Numbered from the stretch's first letter, positions 53,849 through 63,564 are shown. The stretch is 64,000 nt of DNA from Trichomonas vaginalis G3 (GCF_026262505.1 NC_067203.1:22053411-22117410), one strand, 5' to 3'. A program made the numbers and translations. The notes: generated by a model from the sequence alone, not told the origin.

Positions 53849-54314
53849 TGCCAAAAAAAATTTTTTTTTGAACAGATGGTTTTACATATGGGTTATTTTT
53901 ATTCAATGATTAAAGAGAATTCATATACACATACAAAACTTTTATAATTTTGGTAATTCGATAATCATTCATCAAAGCATTTTTTCTAATGATCAAATTT
54001 GAGGATTTATTGTCATTTAGATAAACTCCATTTGAATTATGACATTGGGTCATCACAACCCTTTGATTTTTAAAGAAATATATTACAATTTGGAACTATA
54101 TTTTTACAAATACCTGATTACTTCATATAATAATTCAAATAATACTAAGCCTAAAGCCAAGTTAGTAATATAACATACAGTTTATAAACAAATAAAGGAA
54201 AATAAAAATATATAAAATATTAATCAAATCATTGATAAGAAAACTTAGAAGGCTAGAATACATTCTGAAAAATTTTCTATTGTATAACAACATTAGGCTT
54301 TCATTAAGTATATT
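53849..54314. other. AT-rich spacer (host block 2)
   Basis: About 465 bases with the presumed TMCO1-like promoter next to 53848 and the 3' end of the coiled-coil gene on the right. No gene or repeat is seen. Confidence 0.5.
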
Positions 54315-55274
54315 TCAATTTAATTGCTCAAATTCGTTTTTGAGGGAGCCAATATCCCCTTGAAGGGAGTTAATACAATTAAGCAAATCATCAGCATCAA
54401 GTAAATCTTCAGGACTATCTTGAATTTGTTCTTTTTGTGGAACTTGTTGATTGTTTGGTTCAGTATCTTGGTATATCTTCTTATATCTACTCTCTATCAC
54501 TTCAAGCGTATTAACGTAGTTCATTATTTTATCTCGTTCACTCTTGTATTGCTTAGCTTTTTTGGTGGCAGTTTTCAGCACAGATTCAGCTTTTTTCAAA
54601 AGTTCCTCACATTTGTGTCGCTTTTCTTCTGATTCAGTATATTTAGTTTCAAAATCTTTAATTTTCTTTTGAAGATCATCAATAATTTTATCTTTGTTTT
54701 GAGTATAAATGGTATTATATTGAATCTTTGATGAAAGTTGCTGCTTTTCTGATTCCAATCTCTCTACACAGGATTGGAGATGAGCTATATCTAAAGATAA
54801 TTGAGCTTCCTTATCTTGATTTTGAGAAGTTATGACTTTAATTGTTTCGCTATATTCTTTAGCCCGTAATTTTTCATTCTCAAGGTTTTTAACGTATTCA
54901 ATAATTTGCCCAACTGAAGATAGTGATTTATTTGAAACTTTTGATATGGATTTATATAGTTTACGCTGAAATTTCTTCTGTTTTTCAATTTCGTTGCAAA
55001 GTTCTTGATTATTTTGGCGGGCTTTTACCAATTCTTGTCGAAGTGTTAAATTTAAAGATATCTCTGTTTTGAATGATTTAAATAGTGTCTGTAGAATAAT
55101 AAATGACTTGGATTTTCCGGATGAATTTTCATGCTGTTGAATAAAATTTTCAACATCTTGTGCTTGCCGTATTATTGCAGTTTGTAATTCACATAAATTT
55201 TGTTTAAGATTTGAACATTCCGTCGAAAAAGAATCTGTTGTCGAAACCGAGTCTACTTCGGAATATTCAATCAT
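54315..55274 (-). CDS. Coiled-coil protein, 319 residues
   Basis: ATG at 55274 (MIEYSEVDSVSTTDSFS). After a Ser/Thr-rich acidic start, residues of about 20-280 are nearly continuous heptad coiled coil with Lys/Glu/Gln and Leu/Ile at core positions (NQDKEAQLSLDIAHLQSCVE, YTESEEKRHKCEELLKKAES). The C-terminal 40 residues are acidic, with LLDADDLLNCINSLQGD. No other domain is seen. A cytoskeletal or vesicle-tether role would be typical but is not shown. It lies 95 bp from a tRNA gene, upstream and divergent. Confidence 0.8.
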   Translation of the reverse strand: MIEYSEVDSVSTTDSFSTECSNLKQNLCELQTAIIRQAQDVENFIQQHENSSGKSKSFIILQTLFKSFKTEISLNLTLRQELVKARQNNQELCNEIEKQKKFQRKLYKSISKVSNKSLSSVGQIIEYVKNLENEKLRAKEYSETIKVITSQNQDKEAQLSLDIAHLQSCVERLESEKQQLSSKIQYNTIYTQNKDKIIDDLQKKIKDFETKYTESEEKRHKCEELLKKAESVLKTATKKAKQYKSERDKIMNYVNTLEVIESRYKKIYQDTEPNNQQVPQKEQIQDSPEDLLDADDLLNCINSLQGDIGSLKNEFEQLN

Positions 55275-55369
55275 TTATCAAAAAAAATGGACGTTTATTT
55301 GAGTCAGCATCGAAACTAAAAAGTGTTCAATTCTCATTAGAAAATCTATTAAAGCATGTCTAATGTGTT

Positions 55370-55441
55370 GGTCCCGTAGTGTAGCGGTTATCACTTGGGA
55401 CTTTGAATCCCGAAATCCAGGTTCGACTCCTGGCGGGACCA
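55370..55441 (+). tRNA. tRNA-Gln(TTG)
   Basis: A complete cloverleaf without intron. The acceptor stem GGTCCCG/CGGGACC is perfect over 7 bp, the D arm contains GTGTAGCGGTTATCAC, the anticodon loop CTTTGAA (stem GGGA/TCCC) gives anticodon TTG, the T arm CCAGG-TTCGACT-CCTGG is perfect, and the discriminator base is A. It closely resembles the usual eukaryotic tRNA-Gln. Internal A and B boxes (TAGTGTAGCGG and GGTTCGACTCC) are present. The CCA end is not encoded. Intact, unlike the block 1 copy. Confidence 0.96.
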
Positions 55442-55751
55442 AGCTTTTTGCTTATTTATTTATTATGCTGGATAATCAAATTTATTGTCTGTTGAAAGAA
55501 AAGCTTATTTTTAATAACGTCATCTTTTCATGTTGAGGCTCAATCTTGAAAATTACATGAACTTTTATCCAATTTTTTTCGAATGTGATTAACAGACCTA
55601 AATTGACTATTCATTTCAATCAATAAATAAACCTGCATATTACGTTCATCCATTATTTCCATCAAACTCACTTATTAAAAACAATTGTTTCAAAATTTAA
55701 ATTCAAAAGCAAATTCTCAAGTTGCATAATTAATGTTTACTTGCATTAAAA
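55442..55751. other. AT-rich spacer after the tRNA
   Basis: Starts AGCTTTTTGCTT, which provides the T run expected for RNA polymerase III termination. The rest is AT-rich without genes. Confidence 0.5.
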
Positions 55752-56930
55752 TTATTTAAATCTACTCTCTACAAGAATCCTCACGATTTCTTTAGAGCAA
55801 TCATCATTTGTCTCATACTTTAAAGCATAATCAAGTGGAGTTTTTCCGCGCAAATTAGGTTGGTTTGTTTCTACATGTGCTTCTAAAACCAAGTACTTTA
55901 CAAGTTCGAAATGTCGTCTAATTGTTGCCCATGTCAACGGTGAATTTCCTTTCGAATCTTTTGCTTCGATATCTGCTCCAAGCGATGCCAAATATTTCAC
56001 AATTTCGAGATGCCCACTGAATGCTGCCCACATAAGTGGAGTTAATTTATCTTTGTGATCCTTAACATTATAATCTGCACCAATAGAGACGAGATATTTT
56101 ATCACATCCAAATGTCCATGATTTGCCGCACATGTGAGAGGTGTGTATCCTAATTTATTTTTCGTTTCTTTATCGAATCCGATAGAGATCAAATATTTAA
56201 CAATATCTAGTTTCCCATTATATGATGCGATGATCAATAGATCAGAACCATATTTGTTCTTTGAACTCTTGTTGCAGCCGCATTCTATAAGGGATTTCAC
56301 AAGATTAAGATTTCCTTTTTCGATTGCAACACGAACAACAGTATCTCCGTTATTGTTTTTCTTTTCGCTGATTTTTTCTTTACAAGATTTTTTCATGACT
56401 ATTTGATTTCCTTTTTCTGAAAGATTTTCAAAGAATTTGTAAATTAAATCAAAATCTTTTGATTTTTTATATTGAGATAAATATGATTTAAGAAAATCAT
56501 TACTGTGACTGATTCTTTTCAGATCTTCGTTTTCTTCCCTTAGTTTTTGAACAGATTCTTCAAGATTATTAATTCTTTTTTCAAAATCATTATTGGTGTT
56601 GTAATTTTGTTCGATCAATTTAATGATATCATTTAAGACTTTTAATTTCAGGCATTTCTTCATTGCTTTCAGAATAATAATTGCATCTTGAATATTCGTA
56701 ATTGATGAAGTAATATTTCTGAAATATCTGTACAATTTAGATGTGCTAACTCGCTTCATACCATCCTTAAGAAGAGCAACGAAATTTTCAGCTGATAATT
56801 TATTTGACTTGAAAATGTCTTTCATATCTGCAATTTCAAATATATCAAAAAACATTCCATTGTTAATGTACTCCCTGATGGAAGAGACAATGAACTCTGA
56901 GTTTCGAATCAGCTCAATTTCTTTCTCCAT
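55752..56930 (-). CDS. Ankyrin-repeat protein (trichomonad type), 392 residues
   Basis: I use ATG 56930 (MEKEIELIRNSEFIVS); the open frame begins 12 codons earlier, but only with GTG. Residues 1-110 are a helical domain like the N-terminal region of many trichomonad ankyrin proteins, 115-142 form a short coiled coil, and about 192-392 hold six ankyrin repeats with good GxTPLxxAAxxGHLxxVKYLxxxGAD consensus (LGYTPLTCAANHGHLDVIKY). Ankyrin proteins of this kind form one of the largest families in Trichomonas; they probably mediate protein binding, partner unknown. Intact in host block 2. Confidence 0.9.
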   Translation of the reverse strand: MEKEIELIRNSEFIVSSIREYINNGMFFDIFEIADMKDIFKSNKLSAENFVALLKDGMKRVSTSKLYRYFRNITSSITNIQDAIIILKAMKKCLKLKVLNDIIKLIEQNYNTNNDFEKRINNLEESVQKLREENEDLKRISHSNDFLKSYLSQYKKSKDFDLIYKFFENLSEKGNQIVMKKSCKEKISEKKNNNGDTVVRVAIEKGNLNLVKSLIECGCNKSSKNKYGSDLLIIASYNGKLDIVKYLISIGFDKETKNKLGYTPLTCAANHGHLDVIKYLVSIGADYNVKDHKDKLTPLMWAAFSGHLEIVKYLASLGADIEAKDSKGNSPLTWATIRRHFELVKYLVLEAHVETNQPNLRGKTPLDYALKYETNDDCSKEIVRILVESRFK

Positions 56931-58274
56931 TTGAAATAGCCGACCATTTTTAAGGGTATAGTCCACTAAAAATTTTTAAGTTTTGACAATGAAAATAAGC
57001 TCTGTGACCATGTAAATATATATCTATGCAAAACGAGAGGTTATGCCATAATTTTTTTAGTTATCAAATTTTCCTTTTTTTGAGAGAAGTCTCTCAATAA
57101 TTTGAGAAGAATCTTTGATATAAAGAGATACACATTTGTAGAACGAAGTAAGTGTTTTCCAAACATTTTATATGTTCATCCTGTATAACAATATAAAGCT
57201 GCATAGTGCCATCTTGTGCGTTTGCTATTTTATGTACTTTTCATTGAGATAATCCCTCTTCTCGGGTGATTTTAACAGTCAACTCAATTTTAAAATAAAG
57301 ATTTCATCAAAATGATTTCGAAATTCGGATATTGATTATATAAATAGCACTGTTAACATATTTTGGATGAGTAAAAAATACCTTGTTTTGTATGCATTTA
57401 GTACACCTTTATTTTTGATTAAAACTATAAAATTTTTATTCCTTATATAATAAATAGTATATGTTACATAAACATGAAATTCAATAGCATTCAATTTTGG
57501 ATTTTTTAGATTTGGTAAATTTTAGAAGAAATAAAATCAGCAATCAAAATAAAGAAACTTTTTTTGTATCTTCTATGATTACCTTTTGGTACTAAATTTT
57601 GCATTAATAAGTAAATTATCTGTATTATTCTGTGAGCACAAGCCCTCAGTTATGCTGGTAGTGAATGAGGAATCGTCATTTTGCGAAGAGAATGCGATTA
57701 TTAAGGTAATTTTGAGAATTGTCTTGAATTATTTAAAATTAAAGTTAATTGAATAGGTAGGATAACTAGCCTTTGCTAAATTTGTATAATTTGACCTTAT
57801 TCTAGTTGGATCTGAGAATATTTTGCTGAAATAATAAATTATATCGCCGATTTATGAAAATTTCTCTGATGGGACCGACTCGCTGAAACGTATTAGTGTT
57901 AATGGTAACTTGTCTGAATTTTCAAATTTTTTTCGAAATCCAAAAAATCACAAACAAAAGCATCAAAATTAGATTTGCATTTAAGGTTTTCATTTTTTTT
58001 TTGGAAAATAAAAATATTTTTTCCCCAATAAAGTTTTTTTTACTTTTGAGAGGAATAGAAACGTTATTTTGGAATTTTGAAACGACAGAAATGTTCCATT
58101 TTTAATGTAGATTCTAAAATGTGGTCAAATTTTTGATTGAACCGTTATCCATTGAAAAACCTCGATTTTAAAATGTTATTCCAAAATATTCATCTAATGA
58201 TATAGTATATATTTATTAATTATTACTTTTTATTCAATTTTCACTTTTGGCGGGATTTCATTTTTTTTTGTTGT
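56931..58274. other. AT-rich region without a gene (host block 2)
   Basis: About 1.34 kb. It contains the ankyrin gene promoter next to 56930 and long A/T runs. The small plus-strand frame at 57896-58105 is a shadow. Nothing recognisable otherwise. Confidence 0.5.
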
Positions 58275-58808
58275 ATGGGCCATATTGTTCACCCAAAACG
58301 GAAAACAAAGGCAATGCATAACATTTTACTCCACGAACGTCGTCGACTCTCAGCGCGACAGATGCTTGGTGCTTGCATAATGACCGGAATGCCATATACA
58401 AAAGGTGCTCGCTTTCTTTCTCTTTGTGGAACTAAGCCCCCTGTGAAGAGTGGTGTCATGAGACAACAGAGATTTTGTGACGATAAGATTAGAAGACTTA
58501 AAAGTATTTCCCTAATGCTGTCGAGAAAGTCCTTCAGTGGTTACTTATCCATTGATGCAAGATGGACGCACAGGCGAAACTCGCCAAGTTGTACAGTAAC
58601 TGCGCTCGATGCTGTCACAAAAAGAGTTCTTGCATGCGTGAACATCAACCATATTGGTGGAAACAGACAGCATGCTCAGTATTCCGGAGCTTCCAACAAT
58701 ATGGAAAGTGCTGGAACTCGAATCATCTTGAAGCAATTAAAGAAATACAATATCTTGAAAGATGTTAAAGAGATTATTAAAGACCGAGATAACAAAAGTG
58801 TCTCTGTC
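58275..58808 (+). mobile_element. Kolobok-like (DDE) transposase fragment, cut off by Polinton 3
   Basis: The ORF starts ATG 58275 and runs 178 codons to the Polinton border; its stop TAG is made by the first bases of the element. Motifs: LSIDARWTHRRNSPSCTVTA (first Asp, as in the GDGR-SP motif of Kolobok-type transposases), LDAVTKRVLACVNI, SGASNNMESAGT (compare SxxMEKxG) and IIKDRDNK (second Asp). The catalytic Glu and the C-terminus are missing because the fragment ends. The family call is by eye. A plain DNA transposon relic, host for the Polinton insertion. Confidence 0.62.
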
Positions 58809-58860
58809 AGTTAGTATGGCTAAGTCGTGTACTGTGGCACTGCGCGCCTCCGTACACCAC

Positions 58861-58892
58861 TTAACGGTTTTGACACTTTACAAAACCGTTAA
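58861..58892. repeat. Perfect 12 bp inverted repeat (hairpin) near the left tip of Polinton 3
   Basis: TTAACGGTTTTG and CAAAACCGTTAA are perfect inverse copies separated by the 8 bp ACACTTTA, 52 bp inside the element tip. Copies 1 and 2 have weaker forms. Such a terminal hairpin could be part of a replication origin or of the transposase/terminal-protein binding site; this is inference. Confidence 0.7.
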
Positions 58893-58989
58893 CGTATATT
58901 TTACAACACAAACGACAACACTAACTTAACCTTAAATATTTACAAAGCCACCAACCACTTCACCTCACTAATGTAAAAAATAAACATTC

Positions 58990-59310
58990 TCACTTACAAA
59001 AGTATTGCAACTCCTCCCATTGCTGTGCTTCACATAACAGTTCATATTCTTCTGACTCACTTTCTTCTTCATATAGGTCAAAATCACTGTCAAAATGAAT
59101 GTTAGTAAGTTTTGACAAAGCTAATGAAACACGTTTACCGTTTGTATCGTATGCTTGTATAAACTTTCCATTCTTCATTCCTTCATAAACGCTCAAACTA
59201 ACTTTACCCTTTCTCCCTCGTATCTGATAGAATGTATTTTCACGAGGAACGAAGAACAAATTCTTGAACTCATGACCGTTGTAGTTTGTTATCTCAATAG
59301 TTTTCGTCAT
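58990..59310 (-). CDS. Small Polinton protein, 106 residues (left-most gene, copy 3)
   Basis: ATG 59310 (MTKTIEITNYNGHEFK). A beta-rich small domain with FFVPRENTFYQIRG and VSLSVYEG, then an acidic tail (LYEEESESEEYEL) with a Cys/Trp end. A divergent homologue lies at 15436-15720 in copy 1. Read toward the left tip. Function unknown. Confidence 0.7.
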   Translation of the reverse strand: MTKTIEITNYNGHEFKNLFFVPRENTFYQIRGRKGKVSLSVYEGMKNGKFIQAYDTNGKRVSLALSKLTNIHFDSDFDLYEEESESEEYELLCEAQQWEELQYFCK

Positions 59311-59419
59311 TTATATAAAAATAAAATAAAAAATAAAATAAAAAATAAGCTTAAAAATTAATGATATCACCACTCCCACACGTATGAAAACATAGCACAA
59401 AAATAAATTTAGGTGAAGT

Positions 59420-59433
59420 GGTGAGATCTCACC
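59420..59433. promoter_or_regulatory. 14 bp palindrome GGTGAGATCTCACC, copy 3
   Basis: Same position relative to neighbouring genes as in copy 1 (15818-15831), followed by TTTTTTCACCC repeats. Role unknown. Confidence 0.5.
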
Positions 59434-59468
59434 TCTTTTTTCACCCGGTTTTTCACCCACAATAAAAT

Positions 59469-59711
59469 TTATTCCTCACAGTCGTCTGCTTTCTCCAACT
59501 CTTCTAACTTCTTCTTAAGTTCAGCAATGTTGTCCTCATGAAGTTTAATCTTTCTCAAAATTCCTTCTTTATCTAATGGTTGCTTTATCTTTCTAAACTG
59601 AACTCTACCATCCTTCATAGTATGAACGTAAAAACCTTCTGGAATCGCTCCTGATTTAATGTATTCTACCAAAAACTTTTGTTTCATTGCTTCAGTGACT
59701 TTAGTCGTCAT
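59469..59711 (-). CDS. Small coiled-coil Polinton protein (copy 3)
   Basis: 80 residues from ATG 59711. Same as the copy 1 protein except in a few positions and the C-terminal tip (LEKADDCEE). Confidence 0.72.
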   Translation of the reverse strand: MTTKVTEAMKQKFLVEYIKSGAIPEGFYVHTMKDGRVQFRKIKQPLDKEGILRKIKLHEDNIAELKKKLEELEKADDCEE

Positions 59712-59759
59712 TTCAATCAAATAAAAATTTTAATATTAAATAAAAATAACGTTATTTTT

Positions 59760-60227
59760 TCAGTAAGGAAACGCAGGAGTTTTACGATTTATTTGAGGAG
59801 TAGGTTCTGGTTTAAATGTTGGAGTCGGTTTAGGAGTTGACTTTTGAACAGGAGTTTGTACTTTCATAGGTTCAGGAGTCATTGAAGGTGTTGGTTTTGA
59901 CGTTGGTTTTGACGTTGGTTTTGGCGAAGGTGTTGGAGTTTGTTTAACTTCAGCTACTTCAGTATTATTTACAACATTTGCTTTATTTCTTTTCAACATC
60001 ATAACTGCTCCTGCTGTAGCTAGCAAACCTAGTGGGAGACCATATCTTATATAAGGACTTGACCAAATGCTATTTTTGACAGGAGCTGGTGGAACACCTA
60101 ACCTTGGTGAGACTGCTCTTTGCCATTGTGCAGCTCGTAAGAAATATTCAATAGGTGCTCCATAATCGTTTGGTAAAGTTTGTTTCATAGATGGTGAAGG
60201 TTCACGAGAGCTTGATGAAGAACTCAT
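59760..60227 (-). CDS. Small single-pass membrane protein with Pro/Thr-rich tail (copy 3)
   Basis: 155 residues from ATG 60227. Hydrophobic segment YGLPLGLLATAGAVMM then KRNK; the tail has more KPTS-type repeats than in copy 1, an in-frame repeat-number difference. Downstream of the capsid-like gene. Confidence 0.77.
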   Translation of the reverse strand: MSSSSSSREPSPSMKQTLPNDYGAPIEYFLRAAQWQRAVSPRLGVPPAPVKNSIWSSPYIRYGLPLGLLATAGAVMMLKRNKANVVNNTEVAEVKQTPTPSPKPTSKPTSKPTPSMTPEPMKVQTPVQKSTPKPTPTFKPEPTPQINRKTPAFPY

Positions 60228-60257
60228 TTATAAGCTTTAAAAATAAACGTTCATCCT

Positions 60258-61832
60258 TTATTCCTCACTGTCGTCCGTAGCTAAGTTATAGTCATCTAAT
60301 CTTATTATTGGGATTCCATTAGCACGCACCTGAATGGCAAAGCAACAATCCCTCATAAATCCAATAAGTGGCTTTGGTACATTTTCAGTTGCTAGTTCAA
60401 TAGGTCCTTTAACAGACAATTTGTATGTTATTGGAGCAGTAGATGTTTGACCTTGCTGGAAGCAAAAGTCCACTTCTGTTGGAAAACCACATAAGAAATG
60501 TGTGTTGTCATAGCTATCCCATTTATGTTCCACACTACCATCATCCACCAATGACCTCATAACATCTTCATTAAATCCTATCATATCATTGTTTGTATTG
60601 CAAGCGTTCGCAACCATTTCATAAAATACAGGTCCATATGATTTTTCAGGTTCTGCAGGCATATTTCCATAAGCTCCCATGGAAAGCTGAAGATATTTAA
60701 ACTTAGGGTTCTCAAAATTAACATAATAGTTGTCTTTCTTTCTAAATAGTGCCCAAATACTTTTAACATTAATAGGCGTATAAGCTGCTGTAAATGTTGC
60801 ACTTGAACTATCTGTATTCTTTGAGAATGAACCGTCCATAGGAATCCAATCCATAACTTTAACAGGAAAACATAAAGCCTCGTTTGTATAATGTTCTACA
60901 AGTTCTGTATAAATGTTAGGGTCTAAAGAGAATGACTTTGGATGAATGAAACATTCATTAAAATCCATCTTTGTTCGAAATAGTTGCTGGGTTACAGTTG
61001 TAATAGTAACTGTTCCACTAGCTTCTACTGCCTTCGTTATCATAGTGAATGGTTCATTCCATGGAACAAATTTATTTGTCGGTGGATTTGAATCTGAAGC
61101 AAATGCAACTTTAAGAGTTGGATTGAAAGCAATGATATCATTTACAGATATAGATGTGCATTGTAAGGCGTCGCTACTGAACTTTACTTTAAGCTGAATG
61201 TTTCCTGCAAAAGCTGGAATAAATCGAATAGCTTCTAATGGAAGGAATCTTCTAACAGGAATTCTTAAACGAAGCTTAAAATCAAATGATTTTCCTGCTG
61301 TAATTGGACCACTAACAATTTGTCCTGTTCTGCATGTTCCCGAATGACTCCATACATCTTCATGTCGAGTCTTTGAGAAAACATCTACTTTCTTTATTTG
61401 TTCGGTAGTTTGTGAGTTTGAAGTTATATATGCTTCTTCTCTTGCGTTGTCTTGAGAATATACGATACGACCATTTGCAAGGATTTGATATCCAGCAACT
61501 GCATAGAAAGCGTCATCGAAACCAATCCAAAATCCTGGTGGGTTTGTTTTATTGGAACCTGAACCAATTTCTTTATCTACAATAAATTGACCTTCCATTT
61601 TATACGTAATGAATGTATTGTAAAGGTCCAACATATTTTCACCAGGAGGTGAGAGATTGAATGTTACCCATGTGTTATCTTTAGCAGTTCCAGGTTGTGA
61701 TGGAATCTTTGCGTCAGAATATTTTCTATTAGTGTCACCAATTTGAACTGCATTGTCTATGATATCGAAATATGAGCGAATCTGATGAATATGCTCTGCT
61801 GGAGTAAATTCGTTTAACTGTTCGTTCTGCAT
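60258..61832 (-). CDS. Major capsid-like protein (copy 3)
   Basis: 524 residues from ATG 61832, about 99% identical to the copy 1 protein (differences such as Ala/Val and Lys/Arg). The upstream motif is TTTTTATCTGAA, one base from the consensus. See the copy 1 entry for the double jelly-roll argument. Confidence 0.77.
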   Translation of the reverse strand: MQNEQLNEFTPAEHIHQIRSYFDIIDNAVQIGDTNRKYSDAKIPSQPGTAKDNTWVTFNLSPPGENMLDLYNTFITYKMEGQFIVDKEIGSGSNKTNPPGFWIGFDDAFYAVAGYQILANGRIVYSQDNAREEAYITSNSQTTEQIKKVDVFSKTRHEDVWSHSGTCRTGQIVSGPITAGKSFDFKLRLRIPVRRFLPLEAIRFIPAFAGNIQLKVKFSSDALQCTSISVNDIIAFNPTLKVAFASDSNPPTNKFVPWNEPFTMITKAVEASGTVTITTVTQQLFRTKMDFNECFIHPKSFSLDPNIYTELVEHYTNEALCFPVKVMDWIPMDGSFSKNTDSSSATFTAAYTPINVKSIWALFRKKDNYYVNFENPKFKYLQLSMGAYGNMPAEPEKSYGPVFYEMVANACNTNNDMIGFNEDVMRSLVDDGSVEHKWDSYDNTHFLCGFPTEVDFCFQQGQTSTAPITYKLSVKGPIELATENVPKPLIGFMRDCCFAIQVRANGIPIIRLDDYNLATDDSEE

Positions 61833-61857
61833 GTATTTACTTCAGATAAAAATCTAT

Positions 61858-62292
61858 TTACTTCATTATTCTCACTCTTCTTCTTGGCATTCGTGGTGGA
61901 AGTTGTTTCTTGACATTTTCAATGAACTGTACATTCTCTTTTGTCTCAACTTCTTTCACTGGCGGGTCAGGGTTCTTTGACTCGGTTTGTTTTTCAATGA
62001 AATTCACGAACTTTGCAATAAGCTCTTGGTTCGTTATTGAAAGTACATCTGGCTTCTTTTCTTCTGGTTCTATTGACTTTTCAGTTTGAACAGAAGGTTT
62101 TATATGGACTTCGTGGACTTCACCCTTGCCATACACCTTAATGTTGTCGCTTTCTGCATTCGCTAATGGAACCTTTCTTTTTCTTACGTATATTTTACCA
62201 TCTTTACTCTGACTTACATAATAGAAAGGATGTTGTATTCCTCTTGCGTCATTTAATATAATAGACTCTCGCTCTGATTTTGACAAGCTCAT
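61858..62292 (-). CDS. Small protein with basic C-terminus (copy 3)
   Basis: 144 residues from ATG 62292; as the copy 1 protein, with a slightly different charged middle (GKGEVHEVHIKPS). It is divergent from the plus-strand gene at 62338. Confidence 0.73.
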   Translation of the reverse strand: MSLSKSERESIILNDARGIQHPFYYVSQSKDGKIYVRKRKVPLANAESDNIKVYGKGEVHEVHIKPSVQTEKSIEPEEKKPDVLSITNQELIAKFVNFIEKQTESKNPDPPVKEVETKENVQFIENVKKQLPPRMPRRRVRIMK

Positions 62293-62337
62293 TTTACATC
62301 GGTTAAAGTTTTAATTTTGTTTTTTATCTGCAGTCAA

Positions 62338-62601
62338 ATGACTCAGACAAGCCCTTCGGACAAGACCCAAGGGGTCATAGATGTTGAAGCATTGAAGAAA
62401 GAAATTCGCGAGCAAATTTTATCCGAACTGAAGGAACAAAAACAAGAACAAAAGCCAGAGAGACCAAAGAGAAAACTTAGTGAAAAACAACTTGCTGCAT
62501 TAGCTGCTGGAAGACAAAAGAACCCACGTTTGCTGGCGAAAAAAGCTAGAGAAGAAGCTGAAGCAAAAGCTAGAGAAGAAGCTGAAGCAAAGAAAGAGTA
62601 A
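62338..62601 (+). CDS. Charged helical protein (copy 3)
   Basis: 87 residues from ATG 62338; the open frame extends a little upstream but without ATG. It carries an extra EEAEAKA-type repeat at the end compared with copy 1. Confidence 0.7.
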   Translation: MTQTSPSDKTQGVIDVEALKKEIREQILSELKEQKQEQKPERPKRKLSEKQLAALAAGRQKNPRLLAKKAREEAEAKAREEAEAKKE

Positions 62602-62609
62602 ATGGTTTA

Positions 62610-62621
62610 TTTTTATCCGAA
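62610..62621 (+). promoter_or_regulatory. TTTTTATCCGAA motif before the beta-rich gene (copy 3)
   Basis: The same 12-mer as at 18993-19004, 4 bp before the ATG at 62626. Confidence 0.5.
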
Positions 62622-62625
62622 TTAA

Positions 62626-63483
62626 ATGTATAGACAAATACCTTTATCTGTTGCGTTCAGTAGTGAAAACCCTGACGTCAAAATAAAGGGGAACAGAGTA
62701 ACGTTTAAGTTTCCAACAGACTGGATTGTGAACATAAATGAAGAGAAGTACATTGGCATAACATCTATGTATATAACACGTGCTTTCAGAAAGGTTGACT
62801 TTATACTTCAAGTCGAGATAGAAAATGACGAACAGTCTTTAAACGCCCAAAACATTCACATATACAAATACTTTAAAGACGATACAACATTGTTGCAATG
62901 TATGATTTCATTTAATGAGATGTTCGAGAAAAAGTTCAACATTGAAGTACAAACTTTACAGCCTTTACGTGAGTTTCTTGCACAACTGAAAGAAGAAGGT
63001 AGTCAGCCACAACTTATAGACTTTCATTATGAATTTAATGAAAATGAAGATGGAACTCATGACTGTCAGTTTGTTATATATTCACCATTCAATGAAGTCG
63101 CTAAAGAGAAAGATAATCCATTACGTATAAGGTTTCAAATCTCTGAACCCAATGATGATTTCAAGAATGTTTTCAATTATGATGCAATGCTTCCGAGGAA
63201 AAATGAATTTTCAAAGATTGTAACACCAGGTATTTGGGATAGAAAGCAAGCTATATTATATTCAAACTTAAGTAAGGGAGTTGAAAATGAGTTCATTGGT
63301 CATACAAGAACTTCACCACTTCCTAACCCTAAATACTATAAATTAACTGGCTTCAATCGTGAGTTTTGGATAGACATGTTCTCCACTCATGACCATAACT
63401 GCCCAGTGTTCTTACCTCCAGACCATAAGGACTGTCTCTACATTGAAACACAACTCTTAAACTCTACCATCGCAGTATTGTAA
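62626..63483 (+). CDS. Beta-rich Polinton protein, candidate minor capsid/penton-like (copy 3)
   Basis: 285 residues. N-terminal strands SVAFSSENPDVKIKGNRVTF and YIGITSMYITRAF, a middle helical stretch (LREFLAQLKEEGSQP), and a C-terminal part with FNREFWIDMFSTHDHNCPVF that ends in LLNSTIAVL. No enzyme motif. It lies convergent with polB, separated by the twin hairpins. A virion role is inferred from strand content and context. Confidence 0.65.
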   Translation: MYRQIPLSVAFSSENPDVKIKGNRVTFKFPTDWIVNINEEKYIGITSMYITRAFRKVDFILQVEIENDEQSLNAQNIHIYKYFKDDTTLLQCMISFNEMFEKKFNIEVQTLQPLREFLAQLKEEGSQPQLIDFHYEFNENEDGTHDCQFVIYSPFNEVAKEKDNPLRIRFQISEPNDDFKNVFNYDAMLPRKNEFSKIVTPGIWDRKQAILYSNLSKGVENEFIGHTRTSPLPNPKYYKLTGFNREFWIDMFSTHDHNCPVFLPPDHKDCLYIETQLLNSTIAVL

Positions 63484-63493
63484 ATGACCTCAT

Positions 63494-63518
63494 GGGCTTC
63501 GCCCTTGCCGCTAGCGGC
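63494..63518. terminator. Twin GC hairpins, copy 3
   Basis: GGGCTTCGCCC (63494-63504) and GCCGCTAGCGGC (63507-63518), then TTATTTTTATC, between convergent genes as in copies 1 and 2. Confidence 0.55.
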
Positions 63519-63564
63519 TTATTTTTATCACGAATGGTCTCATTGCTGACAAAAATAAATGACC

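Noticed and set aside
58275-58814. Polinton integrase
   Set aside because: The motifs (DARW, NNMES, KDRD) fit a cut-and-paste DDE transposase, and the frame lies outside the element, ending at its tip.
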